A DNA stretch of 64,000 nt from an uncultured Clostridia bacterium (GCA_934129895.1 CAKOWY010000001.1:186001-250000), one strand, 5' to 3'; shown: positions 44,876 through 54,081, numbered from the stretch's first letter. A program made the numbers and translations. Notes: generated from the letters alone by a model not told the origin.

Positions 44876-45664
44876 CTAAAAACTCTTTCCATATTTTTTT
44901 CCTGTAAATTTTGCTTGCAAAAAAGCTACTCCTTTTTTTACCCAATTTACATTCTGCATATCTATAACTTTAACTTCCTCATATTTAATTTGATTTTTAT
45001 TAATCCATACATCTAATAAAAGTTCTGATACTCTTCCATAAAATCTTGCATGAAAACTATCATATTTACTTGGATCTGTTCTCTTCTCTAATTCAAACAA
45101 AATATCAAAAAGCCAAGTACAATATTCATTTAAAATTTCTTTTTTCATTACAAACATATTAAACATGTGTGCAGAAGTTCTTTTATGTAATTTATCAAAT
45201 TCTTCTATATATTCTGGATATTTTTCTTCTATAATCTTTCTTGTTTCATCAAGTGGCTCAATATACATTGTATGTTCATAATGTGAATACAAATTTTCTA
45301 TATAATATTTTCTTAACTTAGGAAGAATCACATCTACTTTCTCTAACTTCTCACTTGCTTGTTCTTCTGTTAATAATATTTTAAATTTTTCACTTTCACT
45401 TTTTGGTATTTTTTTATTTACAGAAAAATGTCTTCTATAATGTACAAGTCCAACATAATCTGCACTTAAATTTTTCCATGCCCAATATAATCCTGTAAGT
45501 TCACAAAAATATGGATTTTTTTCAGATATATTTTCACCAGAATTATCTTTCTGATATCCTAAATCTTCTTTTCCTTCTGCTCCAACTTGTATAGGAATAT
45601 ACATTTTATCTTCTGGCATCTGATATTTTTTATGTGTTGCAACTATTATTTTTATATTTTTCAA
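44876..45664 (-). CDS. DUF4422 capsular polysaccharide synthesis protein (probable glycosyltransferase)
   Basis: 262 residues with DUF4422 features: IIVATHKKYQMP at the start, NPYFCELTGLYWAWKNL, VGLVHYRRHF and HMFNMFVMKKEILNEYCTWLF, plus a conserved late segment FYGRVSELLLDVW. The family is found in capsule and exopolysaccharide clusters and is related to GT-A fold galactosyltransferases. The start codon is TTG at 45664, two bases after the stop of the sugar transferase, with AAGGAG nine bases upstream. Confidence 0.88.
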   Translation of the reverse strand: MKNIKIIVATHKKYQMPEDKMYIPIQVGAEGKEDLGYQKDNSGENISEKNPYFCELTGLYWAWKNLSADYVGLVHYRRHFSVNKKIPKSESEKFKILLTEEQASEKLEKVDVILPKLRKYYIENLYSHYEHTMYIEPLDETRKIIEEKYPEYIEEFDKLHKRTSAHMFNMFVMKKEILNEYCTWLFDILFELEKRTDPSKYDSFHARFYGRVSELLLDVWINKNQIKYEEVKVIDMQNVNWVKKGVAFLQAKFTGKKYGKSF

Positions 45665-45665
45665 T

Positions 45666-46352
45666 TTACATTGCTCCTTCCTTTTTTATTACAGCATAAA
45701 TTGTTTGAAAAAATATCTTAATATCTGTTTTTAGTGATATATTATCAACATATTCTAATTCCAATTTCATTCTTTCTTCATAGGTAGTATTATTTCTACC
45801 ATTTGCAGCCCAATTTCCTGTAAGTCCTGGAGTGACACTTAAAAATTTTGCTATGTTTTCTTCATATTTTTCAAGTTCATCTTTAACAACTGGTCTAGGT
45901 CCAATTATAGATAAATCTCCCTTTATAATGTTTATAAGTTGTGGAAGTTCATCTAAGCTTGTTTTTCTTAAAAATTTTCCAATTTTAGTTATTCTTGGAT
46001 CATTTGTTAATTTATAATTTTCTTTATATTCTTTCATTTGCTCAGGAGTAAATTCTTTAATTAACTCTTCTGCATTTGTTACCATTGTTCTAAATTTATA
46101 TATCTTTATATTTTTACCATTCTTTCCTATTCTTGTATGTAAAAAGAATACAGGTCCCTTTGAATCTAGTTTTATTAATATTGCTAATATTAAAAACAAA
46201 GGTGATAATACAACTAATGCAATTGTTGATAAGATTACATCTATTCCTCTTTTTACATATATATATGGCTTATTTGTTATCTTTTCATTATTTTTTACTC
46301 GTACCATTGAGATATTTTCAATTTTCCCTTGTTTAACTGCATCAATATTCAT
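45666..46352 (-). CDS. Undecaprenyl-phosphate sugar-1-phosphate transferase (initiating)
   Basis: 228 residues with one N-terminal re-entrant hydrophobic segment (about 38-62), then the PF02397 core: GPVFFLHTRIGKNGKNIKIYKFRTM, LRKTSLDELPQLINIIKGDLSIIGPRP and VTPGLTGNWAANGRNN. It would add the first sugar phosphate to undecaprenyl phosphate, starting the repeat unit. ATG at 46352 is chosen by GAGAGG spacing. First gene of the cluster. Confidence 0.93.
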   Translation of the reverse strand: MNIDAVKQGKIENISMVRVKNNEKITNKPYIYVKRGIDVILSTIALVVLSPLFLILAILIKLDSKGPVFFLHTRIGKNGKNIKIYKFRTMVTNAEELIKEFTPEQMKEYKENYKLTNDPRITKIGKFLRKTSLDELPQLINIIKGDLSIIGPRPVVKDELEKYEENIAKFLSVTPGLTGNWAANGRNNTTYEERMKLELEYVDNISLKTDIKIFFQTIYAVIKKEGAM

Positions 46353-46393
46353 TTTTCCTCTCTCCCCCAAAAAAACGCATTAACTTCTTTAAC

Positions 46394-46422
46394 ATTTTAT
46401 TATAATATTAAAAAATATGCAA
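46394..46422 (-). promoter_or_regulatory. Promoter of the polysaccharide cluster
   Basis: Minus-strand TTGCAT (46417-46422), 17-base spacer, TAAAAT (46394-46399), about 42 bases upstream of the initiating transferase. Confidence 0.6.
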
Positions 46423-46527
46423 TAGATTTTTGTCGTTTTCTTTCTTATTTTGTATATTTATTTATGGAAAAAAAGAAAAAAGGTAACAAATCTTTCAATT
46501 TTTTCTATACCATCCAAATGATATAAA

Positions 46528-47013
46528 TTACTTTTTACGTGATTTAATCCCTTTTATTATTTTTAATATTATTATTACAATACATATTCCTGTAATTACA
46601 CCTGTTGAATCTATTAAAACATCTCTTACAGCTCCTTCTCTTCCAGGCACAAACAGTTGATGTATTTCGTCTGAACTAGCATATACTACTCCAATAATAA
46701 AGCTTACTAATACTCTCCATTTATTCTTTATTTCATAAGTACTCATTAATGCCATTAGTAAAATTCCTACTAATGTATATTCTGAAAAATGAGCTAGTTT
46801 TCTTATAATTATCTCTGCTCTATGTAATACTTTTTTCTTTTTATCTGTATCTAAATTTTGAATAAATTTTATTTTATTTGTAATCTTTTCTGTAACTGTT
46901 CTACTTAAATTACTTGATTTTTCTGAGTTTTGACTTGAAAAATCAAATATTTTTATAAATGTTAGTACTAATAAAATTATTAATATTACTCTTATTATAT
47001 TTACCTTTTTCAT
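46528..47013 (-). CDS. VanZ-like family protein
   Basis: 161 residues with four hydrophobic segments and the VanZ pattern: FDFSSQNSEKSSNLSR after helix one, KLAHFSEYTLVGILL, ASSDEIHQLFVPGREGAVRDVLIDSTG. VanZ-like proteins are of uncertain function and the original VanZ gives teicoplanin tolerance. No promoter sits in its short leader, so it may be expressed by readthrough of the hpf terminator. Confidence 0.88.
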   Translation of the reverse strand: MKKVNIIRVILIILLVLTFIKIFDFSSQNSEKSSNLSRTVTEKITNKIKFIQNLDTDKKKKVLHRAEIIIRKLAHFSEYTLVGILLMALMSTYEIKNKWRVLVSFIIGVVYASSDEIHQLFVPGREGAVRDVLIDSTGVITGICIVIIILKIIKGIKSRKK

Positions 47014-47029
47014 ATTTTCTCTTTTCTTT

Positions 47030-47061
47030 AAAAATGAAGCACAATATATAACTGTGCTTCA
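47030..47061 (-). terminator. Terminator of hpf
   Basis: Nine-pair stem 47035-47043/47053-47061 followed on the minus strand by TTTTTAAAG, eight bases after the hpf stop. Confidence 0.8.
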
Positions 47062-47069
47062 CTTCTAAT

Positions 47070-47594
47070 CTATGCTTCTGGTTCTATTATACCATAATTT
47101 TTTCCATCTTTTAACTTATGGACAACATTAACTTTTCCTGTTTCTTGGTTAACAAATGTAAAGAATATTTGTGTTGGTCTTTCTTGTAATTTTAATTTTG
47201 CATCTTCTGGTGTCATTGGTTTTAATTCATAATATTCTGTTTTTAATATTTCATTTTCAACTTCATGTACTGCAACTTCTGCATGTAATTCTTTTAAACT
47301 TGAATCTTTTTGCATTTTTTCTCTTTTTGTCTTTGCTTTTCTGATTTGACCTTCTAATATATCTATATCTTTATCTATAGATGCATATAAGTCTTTATCC
47401 TCTGTTACAGCTCTAAATGTTTCTCCATTAGCCATTACCTTTATTTCTGCAATTTGAATATTTTTTTCAACTTTTACTATTACTTCAGCTTCTGCTGTTT
47501 CAAAGTATTTATCTATCCTTCCCATTTTCTTTTCTACATAATCGTTTATTCCATCTGTTATCTTAAGTTCTTTTCCTGTTATTTTTATTTCCAT
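47070..47594 (-). CDS. hpf: Long-form ribosome hibernation promoting factor
   Basis: 174 residues. N-terminal S30AE domain (MEIKITGKELKITDGINDYVEKKM, FRAVTEDKDLYASIDKDIDILEGQI) and a C-terminal dimerisation domain (IVxxKxFxLKPM-like YELKPMTPEDAKLKL, FFTFVNQETGKVNVVH). It joins 70S ribosomes into inactive 100S dimers in stationary phase. Own promoter and terminator. Confidence 0.95.
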   Translation of the reverse strand: MEIKITGKELKITDGINDYVEKKMGRIDKYFETAEAEVIVKVEKNIQIAEIKVMANGETFRAVTEDKDLYASIDKDIDILEGQIRKAKTKREKMQKDSSLKELHAEVAVHEVENEILKTEYYELKPMTPEDAKLKLQERPTQIFFTFVNQETGKVNVVHKLKDGKNYGIIEPEA

Positions 47595-47642
47595 AAAAAT
47601 CGCTCCTTCCTTTTTTATCTTGTTGACACCTATGTTACCACA

Positions 47643-47671
47643 ATTATATCTTTTTTAATTGTTTTTAGCAA
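47643..47671 (-). promoter_or_regulatory. Promoter of hpf
   Basis: Minus-strand TTGCTA (47666-47671), 17-base spacer, perfect TATAAT (47643-47648), about 50 bases before the ATG. Confidence 0.7.
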
Positions 47672-47693
47672 GCTTTTTTATGAATTTTCTTTT

Positions 47694-49394
47694 TTAATTT
47701 GAACTTTTACTTAATTCTGTTTTTATTATACTCCATACATTAGATGTTTCAAAATCTTTTCTCCATCCTGATGTTCCTGCTAAATTATATTTTGTTACTA
47801 ATGCAACTTTTGCTGCTATTGATGTTCCGTCTTCTATCCACATTTTTACAGTTGTATTTTTGTCTGCTGCATATTCTATATAATATTGTTGTAAGTTCTC
47901 ATCCCATTGTTTTTCTACGCCATTTGGAATTTTTGTATTTAACATACTAACTGGCGATCTTCCTGTAATTTCATCATTTGAATTTACTTTCCATTGTCTT
48001 GTATAAAATGGTATTCCTAAAATTATTTTATCTGTATCTACTTCATCATATTCTATAATTTTCTTTAAGTTTGTTTCTACCCAGTTTAACCCTGCTGTTG
48101 TTCCTGGCTTTTTACTTGATGTTCCATATTGATCATAAGCCATAAATACTAAATAATCTGCAACATGTCCTATTACATTTCTATCATAACATAATGACCA
48201 GTTTGGATCACCATCTGGTGCTGTTACATCTACAGATACTACAACTCCAATCTCTTTCATTCTTGGATCTAATTCTATTATAAATCTTGAGAATTTGTCT
48301 TTGTCTGCTTGATACATATTTTCAAAGTCTATATTTATTCCATCTAATTGATATGCTACACATACTTCTACAATGTTTTCTATTAATTCTTGTCTTTTTT
48401 CATAACTGTTTAATATTGTTGATGTTACTTTTATTCCTGCTTCATCATTTTTTAACATTGGCCATATTTTGTATCCATTTGAATGTGCCCACTCTATATA
48501 TCTCTTTCCTGATTCTCCTACTTGATCAACAAATTTTCCATTTGCATCTATATAGAAAAATGATGGAGATACTACATTTACTCCTTCTATAACTTGTCCT
48601 GTTCTATCTGGAGCTTGAACATATTTTGAATAGAAATCCCAAAACATATTTACTTTTCCTGTTATTTGTTTTTCTTCTTTTGTTTCTTCTCTTGTTATTG
48701 TATAATTTGCTAATTTATTTGTTTGAACATATCCTATTTTTCCATTTTCTGTTCTTATTTTTGTCCAACCATCTTTTTCTTCTACTACAATAATATTGTC
48801 ATCTTTCTTTATTTTATCAACTGTTTTTGAGAAAAAGTCTGCTTTCCATTTTACTGATAAATCTGATTTGGTTGTGGCTTTTGTTTGTTTTCTGCTTATT
48901 GAGTCTAATATTATTACTCCACCAACTTTGGCTGTTTCTAAATTATATACTTCTTTCATCTCCATAATTGGTAAATATGTTATATCATCTTTTTTTATTG
49001 CATGTGCATATATTTTTTTTGTCGATCCATTTAATGTTAACTTATTTGTTTCAAATCCTATTGTTGCTATTTGCTTATCATAAGTTGTTACTATTTCGTT
49101 TATTTCTTCTTCTAAATATATATATTTGTCAAAATAATTTTTTACATCATCTAATGATAAGTATACGTTTCCGTCTTCTTCTATCATTTCATGTTTTAAG
49201 TTTGCTGTTACATTTCTATTATTTAATATAAGATTTATTTGATTATCACTTTTTTCTCTTAAATAATTTTCTGCCTTATTAAGTACAAATACTGCTAACA
49301 ACACTAATATACCTGTTATTAATATTCTTTTTAACACTGTTCCTTTTTTTGCTTCTTTGTCTATATTAAGTTTTAGATCATTTCTATGCTTCAT
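47694..49394 (-). CDS. Membrane-anchored GH18 family hydrolase with SH3-like domain
   Basis: 566 residues: N-terminal anchor (about 23-42), copper amine oxidase-like N-terminal domain (about 55-170, YLSLDDVKNYFDKY, YLPIMEMKEVYN), SH3-type domain (about 190-230, GWTKIRTENGKIGYVQTNKL) and a GH18 barrel with catalytic DGINIDFENM (D-x-x-D-x-D-x-E). Such proteins (YdhD/SleL-like) cleave N-acetylglucosaminyl bonds in peptidoglycan or cortex. LysM repeats are absent. Spore or vegetative role is not settled. Confidence 0.9.
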   Translation of the reverse strand: MKHRNDLKLNIDKEAKKGTVLKRILITGILVLLAVFVLNKAENYLREKSDNQINLILNNRNVTANLKHEMIEEDGNVYLSLDDVKNYFDKYIYLEEEINEIVTTYDKQIATIGFETNKLTLNGSTKKIYAHAIKKDDITYLPIMEMKEVYNLETAKVGGVIILDSISRKQTKATTKSDLSVKWKADFFSKTVDKIKKDDNIIVVEEKDGWTKIRTENGKIGYVQTNKLANYTITREETKEEKQITGKVNMFWDFYSKYVQAPDRTGQVIEGVNVVSPSFFYIDANGKFVDQVGESGKRYIEWAHSNGYKIWPMLKNDEAGIKVTSTILNSYEKRQELIENIVEVCVAYQLDGINIDFENMYQADKDKFSRFIIELDPRMKEIGVVVSVDVTAPDGDPNWSLCYDRNVIGHVADYLVFMAYDQYGTSSKKPGTTAGLNWVETNLKKIIEYDEVDTDKIILGIPFYTRQWKVNSNDEITGRSPVSMLNTKIPNGVEKQWDENLQQYYIEYAADKNTTVKMWIEDGTSIAAKVALVTKYNLAGTSGWRKDFETSNVWSIIKTELSKSSN

Positions 49395-49420
49395 TTGTTT
49401 TTTCTCCTCATTTTTTATTA

Positions 49421-49449
49421 ATTATATTATATCAACAATAAAATAGCAA
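49421..49449 (-). promoter_or_regulatory. GH18 promoter overlapping the lexA terminator
   Basis: Minus-strand TTGCTA (49444-49449), 17-base spacer, perfect TATAAT (49421-49426). The -35 box lies inside the second arm of the terminator stem just upstream. Confidence 0.65.
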
Positions 49450-49470
49450 GATTTTTTCTTGCTATTTTAT
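49431..49470 (-). terminator. Terminator of lexA
   Basis: Thirteen-pair perfect stem 49438-49450/49458-49470 with a seven-base loop, ending in a T-rich arm on the minus strand. Confidence 0.75.
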
Positions 49471-49516
49471 ATTATTTTTTTCTTAATTTTGACATATTTT
49501 TTATAAAAAATTACTA

Positions 49517-50164
49517 TTACATTTTTCTAAATACTCCTGCAACTTTTCCTAATATTTTGCAGTCTGGAACAATTATTGGCTCCATTGTATGATTTTCTGG
49601 TTGCAATCTTATATAATTTTTTTCTTTATAAAATGTTTTTACTGTTGCTTCATCTCCTATTAATGCAACAACTATTTCTCCATTACGTGCATCTGCTTGT
49701 TTTTTTACTAGTATATAGTCTCCATCTAATATACCAGCTTCTATCATACTTTCTCCTCTTACTGTTAGCATAAAGCTCTCACTGTTTCCAACAAAGTCTA
49801 TTGGTATTGGGAATGTATCTGTTACATTTTCAACTGCTAATATTGGTTGACCTGCTGTTATCTTTCCAATTACTGGTACATCTACAAGTTCTTTTTGTGT
49901 AAAGAAGTTTTTGTTTGATTTTACGTAAGGCTCTCCTTCACTATTTTTTACTATTTTTAGTGTTCTTCCTTTTTTGTCTTCTTTTTTTATGTATCCATCT
50001 TTTTCTAATTTTTCTAGATATGCATGTACTGTAGCTGTTGAACTTAATCCTATTGCTTTTCCTATTTCTCTTACTGATGGTGGATAACCATTTTCTAATA
50101 CTTGTGTTTCTATGTATTTTAATATTGCTCTTTCTTTTCTTGTGGTTTCAGCTCTTGTTCCCAT
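49517..50164 (-). CDS. lexA: LexA SOS repressor
   Basis: 215 residues. Winged helix DNA-binding domain at the start (YPPSVREIGKAIGLSSTATVHAYL), cleavage site Ala-Gly in KITAGQPILA, and autopeptidase residues Ser in VRGESMIEAG and Lys in DEATVKTFYK. It represses SOS genes until RecA-stimulated self-cleavage. ATG at 50164 is preferred over the GTG at 50173, whose spacing from GGAG would be too short. No clear LexA box was found in its own short leader. Confidence 0.95.
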   Translation of the reverse strand: MGTRAETTRKERAILKYIETQVLENGYPPSVREIGKAIGLSSTATVHAYLEKLEKDGYIKKEDKKGRTLKIVKNSEGEPYVKSNKNFFTQKELVDVPVIGKITAGQPILAVENVTDTFPIPIDFVGNSESFMLTVRGESMIEAGILDGDYILVKKQADARNGEIVVALIGDEATVKTFYKEKNYIRLQPENHTMEPIIVPDCKILGKVAGVFRKM

Positions 50165-50232
50165 TAATATCACTTCTCCTTTAAGGTTTTCTTATGCTAA
50201 TAGTAAACATTTATTCAGTTTATTATGGGTAT

Positions 50233-50261
50233 ATATTATCATAAAAAAAATGAAATGTCAA
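50233..50261 (-). promoter_or_regulatory. lexA promoter overlapping the greA terminator
   Basis: Minus-strand perfect TTGACA (50256-50261) lies in the second arm of the greA terminator. TAATAT follows at 17 bases (50233-50238), or GATAAT at 15. Confidence 0.55.
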
Positions 50262-50280
50262 ACAAATTTTTGACATTTCT
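50241..50280 (-). terminator. Terminator of greA
   Basis: Eleven-pair stem 50252-50262/50269-50279 followed on the minus strand by ATTTTTTTTATG, just past the greA stop. Confidence 0.85.
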
Positions 50281-50285
50281 GTTTT

Positions 50286-50762
50286 TTATTTTTTTATTGA
50301 TAATATTTTGTATTGGATAACTCCTGCAGGTGCTTGAACATCAACTGTTGTTCCTTTTTTAGCTCCTAAAAGTGCTTTTCCTATTGGTGATTCGTTTGAT
50401 ATTTTGTTTTCTGCAAGATTTACTTCTGTTGAACCTACTATTGTATATTCAACTTCTTCATCAAATTCTACATCATATAGTTTTACTGTATTTCCTATTT
50501 GAACTGTTTTTGTGTCTATTTCTGCTTCATCTATTATTTTTGCATGTCTTATTTTATTTTCTAGTTCTGCAATTTTTGCTTCATTTTCTGCTTGTGCATT
50601 TTTTGCTTCATCATATTCAGAGTTTTCTGATAAATCTCCAAATCCTAATGCTACTTTTATTCTACCTGCTATTTCTGTTCTTTTTTCTGTTCTTAAATAT
50701 TCTAATTCTTTTTCTAATTTGTCAAAACCATCTTGTGTTAATATAACTTCTTTTTCATCCAT
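50286..50762 (-). CDS. greA: Transcription elongation factor GreA
   Basis: 158 residues: N-terminal coiled coil (LTQDGFDKLEKELEYLRTEKR, GDLSENSEYDEAKNAQ with the acidic tip residues) and C-terminal FKBP-like domain (GNTVKLYDVEFDEEVEYTIVG, SPIGKALLGAKKGTTVDV). It rescues backtracked RNA polymerase. Own promoter and terminator. Confidence 0.96.
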   Translation of the reverse strand: MDEKEVILTQDGFDKLEKELEYLRTEKRTEIAGRIKVALGFGDLSENSEYDEAKNAQAENEAKIAELENKIRHAKIIDEAEIDTKTVQIGNTVKLYDVEFDEEVEYTIVGSTEVNLAENKISNESPIGKALLGAKKGTTVDVQAPAGVIQYKILSIKK

Positions 50763-50803
50763 ATTATGTTCCTCCTTATATAAGCATTTTATACATAGCT
50801 AGT

Positions 50804-50832
50804 ATATTACATTATTTTTTTTATTTTGTCAA
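50804..50832 (-). promoter_or_regulatory. Promoter of greA
   Basis: Minus-strand perfect TTGACA (50827-50832), 17-base spacer, TAATAT (50804-50809), about 42 bases before the ATG. Confidence 0.65.
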
Positions 50833-50843
50833 GTATCTTATTC

Positions 50844-51497
50844 TTATTCTTTAAATAATTCTTTTCCGTCTTTTAAATAATTAATTCCTGAGAATATTGT
50901 TGCTATTACTGAAATTGTTAGCATAACTGTTGTTAAAATGTTTATACAATATTGACCTGTTGTCATATAAATTGATATAGAACCTAATTGAGCTTGTGCT
51001 TCTGTTGCTACTCTAAATATAAAATCTCCAAATCCAAATTTGTCAACAAATGCAAGTATTATTGCAATCATTTGTGTTACTGTTTTTAATTTTCCCCAAA
51101 TTGATGCTGCAATTACTTTTCCACCTTTTTCTACTGCAACTAATCTATATCCTGATACAATAAATTCTCTAGCTAATACTATAATTGGTATCCATGATGG
51201 TATTTTTCCATATTCTACTAAAATTATTAATGCTGATATAACTAATATTTTATCTGCAAGTGGATCTAAAAATTTTCCAAATGTTGTTACTTGATTTCTA
51301 CTTCTTGCTATATATCCATCTAATTTATCTGTTATTGATGCTATAATGAATATAATATTCATTATCCAAAAAGCTGTTGGAACTCCTAATAATTCTCCCT
51401 GTATTCCAACTAAATGATCAATTATAGGAACAAGCATAAGTACTGGTACAAGTATTATTCTAAATATTGTTAATTTATTTGCTAAATTCATTTTCAT
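50844..51497 (-). CDS. pgsA: CDP-diacylglycerol-glycerol-3-phosphate 3-phosphatidyltransferase
   Basis: 217 residues, about four to six membrane segments, making phosphatidylglycerol phosphate. The CDP-alcohol transferase motif is complete: DGYIARSRNQVTTFGKFLDPLADK (D-G-x2-A-R-x8-G-x3-D-x3-D). Longer than the common 180-190 residues by an insertion near FGFGDFIFRVATEAQAQLG. Located after the ctpA terminator with no promoter recognised. Confidence 0.93.
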   Translation of the reverse strand: MKMNLANKLTIFRIILVPVLMLVPIIDHLVGIQGELLGVPTAFWIMNIIFIIASITDKLDGYIARSRNQVTTFGKFLDPLADKILVISALIILVEYGKIPSWIPIIVLAREFIVSGYRLVAVEKGGKVIAASIWGKLKTVTQMIAIILAFVDKFGFGDFIFRVATEAQAQLGSISIYMTTGQYCINILTTVMLTISVIATIFSGINYLKDGKELFKE

Positions 51498-51512
51498 ATT
51501 TTTTCCTCATTT

Positions 51513-51552
51513 CAAAAATATAAGCTACCACTCTATAGTAGCAACTTATATT
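51513..51552 (-). terminator. Terminator of the ftsE-ctpA operon
   Basis: Stem of GCTAC/GTAGC extended by ATATAA/TTATAT with a three-base bulge, followed on the minus strand by TTTTTGAAA, just past the ctpA stop. Confidence 0.65.
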
Positions 51553-51561
51553 TATTAAGTT

Positions 51562-52806
51562 TTATTTACCCTTATTTGTTAAAATCTCAATTGCTTTTTT
51601 TAATTGGGTATCATTTTCATTTGTTATTATTCCTGATGCTGGAATTTCAAGATCAACTTCTACATCTGGAGATATTCCAATTTCATTTATTTTCGTTCTG
51701 TTTGGTGTGTAATATTCTTCTACTGTTACTTTTAATCCTCCACCATTACTTAATGTTAATAGTTGTTGAATTACTCCTTTTCCATAAGATTTCTTTCCAA
51801 CTATTTCTGCTTCTCCTAAATCTTTTAATGCTCCTGCTGTAATTTCTGATGCACTTGCTGTATTTTCATTTATTAATACAACTATTGGCATATCTATTAA
51901 TACGTCTTGTTTTGTTTTGCTTACTTCTTCTTTTCCATTTTTGTCAACTGTTATTAGAATTTCTTTATTTTTTGGTACTATATAGTCCAAAATCTCTAAT
52001 GCTTCATCAACAAGTCCACCACCATTATCTCTTAAGTCTATTATTAATGATGTTATTCCTTTTTCTTTTAAATCAAGATATTTAGATTTAAAATCTTTTG
52101 ATACACCTTCATCAAAACTTGATATTCCTAAATATCCGATTGTATTATTTAAAACTTCTTCTACTACAGGATTTGTATTTATTTTTTGTCTTTCTATTTC
52201 AAATGTTAATTTTTGATCTCCTCTTAATATTTCAAGTTTAACTTTTGTTCCTTCTTCACCTTTTATTTTGTTTGCTGCTTCTGTCATATCATCAGCTGTA
52301 TATTCTTTATCATCTACTGATGTAATAAAATCTCCAGCTTGAATTCCAGCTTTTTCGGCTGGACTTTCTCTTATTGGTGCTAATACTTGTATTAGATTTT
52401 TTTCTGTATTTTTTACCATATATATACCAATTCCAACAAAGTTTCCCATTATTGATTCTGTATATTCTTTCATTTCATTTGAAGGTATATATTCTGTATA
52501 CGGATCTCCTAATGATGATACATATCCTTGTATTGCTGCTTCTATTGCCTTATCTTTATCATAACTATTTAGATATTTACTATCAATTGTTTTTTCTATT
52601 GTTTCAATTGCACTTTCTAATTCACTTTTATTTCCTGTGATTGCATTTAGTATTGATGAAACTTTTGAACTATCATTTGATTCAGATTTTTGTTCATTTT
52701 TACTCATATATATACTTGTAAGTAAAAATGTTAATAATACTGTTAAAATTACAAGCATTACTGTTTTCCAAAATCTTTGTCTTCTTATATAACTATTTTC
52801 TTCCAT
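51562..52806 (-). CDS. C-terminal processing peptidase (S41 family)
   Basis: 414 residues: membrane anchor (about 15-33), PDZ domain near 115-200 (GIGIYMVKNTEKNLIQVLAPIRESPAEKAGIQAGD), protease domain with nucleophile Ser in NENTASASEITAGAL and general base Lys in VGKKSYGKGVIQ. CtpA-type enzymes degrade or process exported proteins, often wall hydrolases. Its position after two M23 genes in the FtsEX operon suggests control of those hydrolases, which is inference. Confidence 0.94.
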   Translation of the reverse strand: MEENSYIRRQRFWKTVMLVILTVLLTFLLTSIYMSKNEQKSESNDSSKVSSILNAITGNKSELESAIETIEKTIDSKYLNSYDKDKAIEAAIQGYVSSLGDPYTEYIPSNEMKEYTESIMGNFVGIGIYMVKNTEKNLIQVLAPIRESPAEKAGIQAGDFITSVDDKEYTADDMTEAANKIKGEEGTKVKLEILRGDQKLTFEIERQKINTNPVVEEVLNNTIGYLGISSFDEGVSKDFKSKYLDLKEKGITSLIIDLRDNGGGLVDEALEILDYIVPKNKEILITVDKNGKEEVSKTKQDVLIDMPIVVLINENTASASEITAGALKDLGEAEIVGKKSYGKGVIQQLLTLSNGGGLKVTVEEYYTPNRTKINEIGISPDVEVDLEIPASGIITNENDTQLKKAIEILTNKGK

Positions 52807-52848
52807 TTTTTATTAAACCTTTTAGGTTATTCCTCCTTTTTCTTGGTT

Positions 52849-54081
52849 TTATGGTAAATATGGTGCTGGATTTACTCTTGCTCCATTTACTCTTACTTCA
52901 AAGTGTAAATGTGCTCCTCCTCTATAATTTCCTGCTGATGGTCTTGGAAGTACGTTTCCTGTATTTCCTACTGACATTATTTGTTGTCCTTGTTTTACTT
53001 CATCTCCTGCTTTTACTAATCTTGATCCTGGTAAACCATGTGCATATAATGTCATTGTTCCATCATGATGATTTATAACTATGTATTCTCCATAACTACT
53101 ATATGATCCTCTAACATTTCCATTTGAATCATAATTTTTTATAGAACCTGATTTAGCAGTTGATATTTCTACTGTTCCAGCTTTTACTGCAACTACTTTT
53201 TCACTATAATGTCCTCCAAAGTCTGCTCCACCATGTCCTGAATATCCATAAAATCCACATGTTATACTTGATTTTGATGTTCCTGGTATTGGTGATATGT
53301 ATCCACATGCACTTGGATTTCCAGATAAGTTTGTGTTATTTTTCTTTGCTTCTTCTTCTGCAATCTTTCTTAATTTTGCTTCTATATTCTGTTTTTCTTT
53401 TTCAAATTCTTCTATTTCTTTTTGATTTTCTTGCTCATCTGCTGTAAGTTTTGATGCGTAAGCTTCTTTTTCACTTTTTAAGCTTTTTAATGATTTTTGT
53501 TTTGCTTTTTGTTCAGATAATGATGTATCTAATGTTTTTTTATCTTCTTCTAACTGAGCTTTTTGAGCTTGTAAATCTTCTTTTTCTTTTGTTACCTCTG
53601 CCATAAAGTCTTTATCACATTCCATAAGTTCTTGTGCCATATAATATTTTGATAAAAAATCATACATACTTGATGATGTTAATAATACTTCTAAATATGA
53701 GTTATCACCACTTTTATATAATGCTAACATTCTTGCATCTAAAAGTTCTTCTTGCTTATTATATTCAGCTTCTTTTTGTTGTATGTCATTTTCTCTTGAT
53801 GTTATTTGTGCCTTTAAGTCACTTATTTGTGTTTCTAAATCAGATATCTCTGTTTCAACATCTGATATCTGATAAATTAACTCTTCTACTGCTTTCATTG
53901 CTGATGATTTATTTGCTTGTATTTCTTCTTGTTCTTTTTGTAATGCTTTTATTTGTTGATCTATATCTGATTGTTCATTTTGGAGTTGCGATTTTGAACT
54001 TGTTGCATATACTACATAATTCTGCAAAATTAATAATACTGAAATTACTATCCCTAGTATTTTTACCATTATTTTTTTCAT
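52849..54081 (-). CDS. PcsB/EnvC-like coiled-coil M23 peptidase
   Basis: 410 residues: signal peptide (about 1-27, cleavage near VVYA), coiled coil about 28-240 rich in Glu/Lys/Gln, then a LytM/M23 domain. Zinc ligands are visible in SGHGGADFGG and in GAHLHFEVR, with LYAHG between. Known relatives are wall endopeptidases activated by FtsEX through the coiled coil. Both M23 paralogues here keep the metal residues, so both may be active. Confidence 0.92.
   Translation of the reverse strand: MKKIMVKILGIVISVLLILQNYVVYATSSKSQLQNEQSDIDQQIKALQKEQEEIQANKSSAMKAVEELIYQISDVETEISDLETQISDLKAQITSRENDIQQKEAEYNKQEELLDARMLALYKSGDNSYLEVLLTSSSMYDFLSKYYMAQELMECDKDFMAEVTKEKEDLQAQKAQLEEDKKTLDTSLSEQKAKQKSLKSLKSEKEAYASKLTADEQENQKEIEEFEKEKQNIEAKLRKIAEEEAKKNNTNLSGNPSACGYISPIPGTSKSSITCGFYGYSGHGGADFGGHYSEKVVAVKAGTVEISTAKSGSIKNYDSNGNVRGSYSSYGEYIVINHHDGTMTLYAHGLPGSRLVKAGDEVKQGQQIMSVGNTGNVLPRPSAGNYRGGAHLHFEVRVNGARVNPAPYLP

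Noticed and set aside
50165..50240. A LexA operator in front of lexA
   Set aside because: No palindrome matching the GAAC-N4-GTTC type was found in the leader; other LexA box types cannot be excluded.
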